Position numbers and translations under genes: made by a program | Shown: positions 62,295 to 64,000 of the stretch, piece by piece | How positions within the stretch are numbered: position 1 is the stretch's first letter | Layout of the letters: every line of letters starts with the position of its first letter | NCBI GenBank assembly: GCA_026418675.1 | Contig: JAOAAX010000006.1 | Span: forward strand, 1-64,000 | DNA length: 64,000 bases | Reading direction: 5' to 3' | DNA from: Chthoniobacterales bacterium | Lineage (GTDB): Bacteria > Verrucomicrobiota > Verrucomicrobiia > Chthoniobacterales > DYNR01 | The notes under the pieces: model-generated | Databases searched by the model: none | Seen by the model: only the letters and a program-made list of their open reading frames with translations | Told to the model about the DNA's origin: nothing

Positions 62295-63875
62295 ATGCAT
62301 CTACAATTCGCCAAATTCTTTCAACGCCAACAAGCCCCAAGAACAAGACGGCGTATCGAGGACCTCTCCTCCCTTCAGATCGAACTCCAATTCGGTTGGA
62401 TCACAAAAATTGGAATTTTCCTCATATTCAGCCTTGGTCTCGCTGCTCTCATTTTCTCCGGTCATTCCAGCAATCAGCTCCAAAAATTCCTCATTAGTTT
62501 GCTAATCTTTGGAACTGCTATCGCTCACCTCTGGGTCAACCATCCCAACACCCTCCACTCCAACCAACGCTTATTTCTCGTTCTCTGCATCCTCTTTGCT
62601 CAGCTCGCCGCAATCAAGTTTCTCCTTACTGAAGCCCATCGAGGTTTACTCGATCCGGCTTTCCTTCCCATGCTTGCTCCCTACGCATTTGCTCCCCTTT
62701 GCCTCTCAGTCCTCCTCGGTAAAAACCACGGTCTCTATGCAGCTATCTTTTGCAGCCTTTGGACCGCCTTTCTCCTCCGTCAAATTGAGCCAATCCTCCT
62801 CGTCATCTCCCTTATCGTTGGCTTCGTCGCTGTCCACCTCACATTCCAGGTTCGAAAACGCGCTACTCTCATCCATGCAGGTTTCTTCACAGGTCTCGCC
62901 ACCCTCATCCTTTGCTTGCTTTTAGGATTCATAGGTCCCATAAACCTGCATTCACTCCCCCAATCAAACTGGGAACTCATCGCTTGGCAGTCTTTAACAG
63001 CGCTCGCCGCTGGCATCATTACTTCCATCATTGTTTCCGGGCTAATACCCATACTCGAAAGCCTCTTCGGTGTTACTACCGACATATCTTGGCTCGAAAT
63101 GTCCGACCTCAACCACCCCCTCCTCAAACGACTGAGCCTCGAAGCTCCTGGTAGCTACCACCACAGCCTAGCCGTAGCAAATCTCTCCGAAGCTGCAGCA
63201 GAAAAAATTGGGGCAAACCCAACCATCTGTAGGGTCGCTTCCTACTTCCACGACATTGGAAAACTCGTCAAACCAGAATACTTCACAGAAAACATCACAA
63301 ACAATTCCAACCCCCATGACGAACTTACCCCAACCATGAGCGCCCTTATCATCATCGCTCATGTCAAAGAAGGCGTTGATTTAGCCCTCAAACACAAACT
63401 CAACCCCCTCATCATTGACGTCATACGCCAACACCACGGCACTTCCCTCGTTTCTTACTTCTACCAACGCGCACTCAGCCAACAACGCGATGCAGCACTC
63501 GGTGGCAAAATTATGAACATCCGTCCCGAAGACCTCCCCCAGGTAAATGAATCAAATTTCCGCTATCCCGGCCCCAAACCAAACACAAAGGAATCTGCCA
63601 TCATTAGCCTCGCCGATGCCGTCGAAAGCGCTTCTCGCTCTCTCGAACGCCCAACACCTCAACGCATCGCTGACTTAATCGACTCCATCATTAAAGACCG
63701 CCTCGACGACGGCCAGCTCGACGACGCACCTATCACCCTCCAGGAACTTAAAAAAATCGCCGAAAGCTTCCGATTCACTCTCCAAAGCATGCTCCATTCC
63801 CGAGTCGCTTATCCCAAAAAACGTGATTCTGACGATGACTCCGATTCCCAGGATTCTATCCGAATCGCTGTCTAA
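62295..63875 (+). CDS. membrane HD-domain hydrolase (PgpH/7TMR-HD family, short form)
   Basis: A 526-residue protein with about seven hydrophobic helices in residues 37-255 and a cytoplasmic HD domain at about 285-470. Metal motifs: H-x in SYHHSLAVANLSE near 289, HDIGK near 319, and IRQHHGTSLVSYF. The family includes PgpH, a cyclic di-AMP phosphodiesterase. The large extracellular domain found in many members is missing. A Ser/Asp-rich tail ends the protein. Its position after phoH matches the conserved phoH-HD-ybeY order. Substrate not shown. Confidence 0.9.
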   Translation: MHLQFAKFFQRQQAPRTRRRIEDLSSLQIELQFGWITKIGIFLIFSLGLAALIFSGHSSNQLQKFLISLLIFGTAIAHLWVNHPNTLHSNQRLFLVLCILFAQLAAIKFLLTEAHRGLLDPAFLPMLAPYAFAPLCLSVLLGKNHGLYAAIFCSLWTAFLLRQIEPILLVISLIVGFVAVHLTFQVRKRATLIHAGFFTGLATLILCLLLGFIGPINLHSLPQSNWELIAWQSLTALAAGIITSIIVSGLIPILESLFGVTTDISWLEMSDLNHPLLKRLSLEAPGSYHHSLAVANLSEAAAEKIGANPTICRVASYFHDIGKLVKPEYFTENITNNSNPHDELTPTMSALIIIAHVKEGVDLALKHKLNPLIIDVIRQHHGTSLVSYFYQRALSQQRDAALGGKIMNIRPEDLPQVNESNFRYPGPKPNTKESAIISLADAVESASRSLERPTPQRIADLIDSIIKDRLDDGQLDDAPITLQELKKIAESFRFTLQSMLHSRVAYPKKRDSDDDSDSQDSIRIAV

Positions 63876-63935
63876 CCAAAAATTCCTTACTTAAGTTACT
63901 CCTCCCCGCTTCCAACAAATTAAATTCCAGACAGA

Positions 63936-64000
63936 TGGAATCCAGACAGGAATCTCCACAAAACAGCCCAAAAAACTCCGAAGAGCAACTTCAGCCCAAA
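63936..64000 (+). CDS. start of a CDS continuing beyond the window
   Basis: ATG at 63936 opens a frame of 21 codons to the window edge, rich in Gln, Ser, Glu and Asn. In this neighbourhood ybeY would be expected, but the polar N-terminus does not allow a call. Confidence 0.35.

Overview
The window is one contiguous piece of a Gram-negative bacterial chromosome, densely coded and moderately AT-rich. Lipopolysaccharide heptose synthesis, a complete Mla phospholipid-transport operon and a Lol-type permease show an outer membrane. Menaquinone genes and a Rieske/cytochrome b complex show a quinone-based respiratory chain. The ribonucleotide reductase is the tyrosine-less type (class Ic) with a multi-ATP-cone large subunit, best known from Chlamydiae. 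Together with the generic gene repertoire this makes a member of the PVC group, probably Verrucomicrobiota, my best guess; it is an inference and not proven. Almost no gene has a clear Shine-Dalgarno sequence, and the plus strand is visibly C-rich over G in most, but not all, regions.

Layout. 1-8.2 kb: the end of a [NiFe]-hydrogenase large subunit, a Tat-exported small subunit, a methyl-accepting chemotaxis protein with a c-type heme motif, and hypC-hypD-hypE-hypF, all on plus. 8.2-11 kb (minus): a receiver/histidine-kinase hybrid, an HDOD protein and a family 2 glycosyltransferase. 11.1-15.5 kb: menaquinone genes menD, menF and menG on minus, with a divergent hotdog thioesterase that may supply the DHNA-CoA hydrolase step; then recG. 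17.6-21.7 kb (minus): an unusual Rieske/cytochrome b operon with no recognisable cytochrome c1 or f, but a CydA-like membrane protein carrying a C-terminal c-heme domain, plus another polytopic protein. 22-27.4 kb: a GYF-like protein, a NrdR-like operator and nrdB-nrdA. 27.5-28.8 kb: a decayed sulfide:quinone oxidoreductase.

29-34.1 kb (minus): rplQ-rpoA, an Rsm22-like protein, an ABC ATPase, acylphosphatase and proA. 34.3-36.7 kb: a circularly permuted ATP-grasp/alpha-E pair. 37-43.1 kb: tRNA-Thr, tuf, tRNA-Trp, secE, nusG, pyrH, frr, a thioredoxin-fold protein, gltX and tRNA-Leu. The usual ribosomal protein genes after nusG are absent. 43.2-51.8 kb: an LpxH-like phosphoesterase whose 3' end overlaps pssA antisense, then pssA-psd, an AsmA-like protein, fabD, a pseudopilin and GspF, a LolC/E permease and YjbQ.

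51.9-58 kb (minus): mlaEFDCA-lipA followed by a glycosyltransferase pseudogene with three in-frame stops. 58.3-64 kb: an L,D-transpeptidase lipoprotein, a heptose kinase, two small secreted proteins of unknown function, phoH, a membrane HD hydrolase and the start of another gene.

The points most worth following are the Rieske/CydA-like complex, the hydrogenase that lacks its C-terminal maturation peptide next to a heme-c chemoreceptor, the Leu-type class Ic reductase, and a structured GC-rich leader before tRNA-Thr-tuf. No CRISPR array, insertion sequence or prophage was seen.
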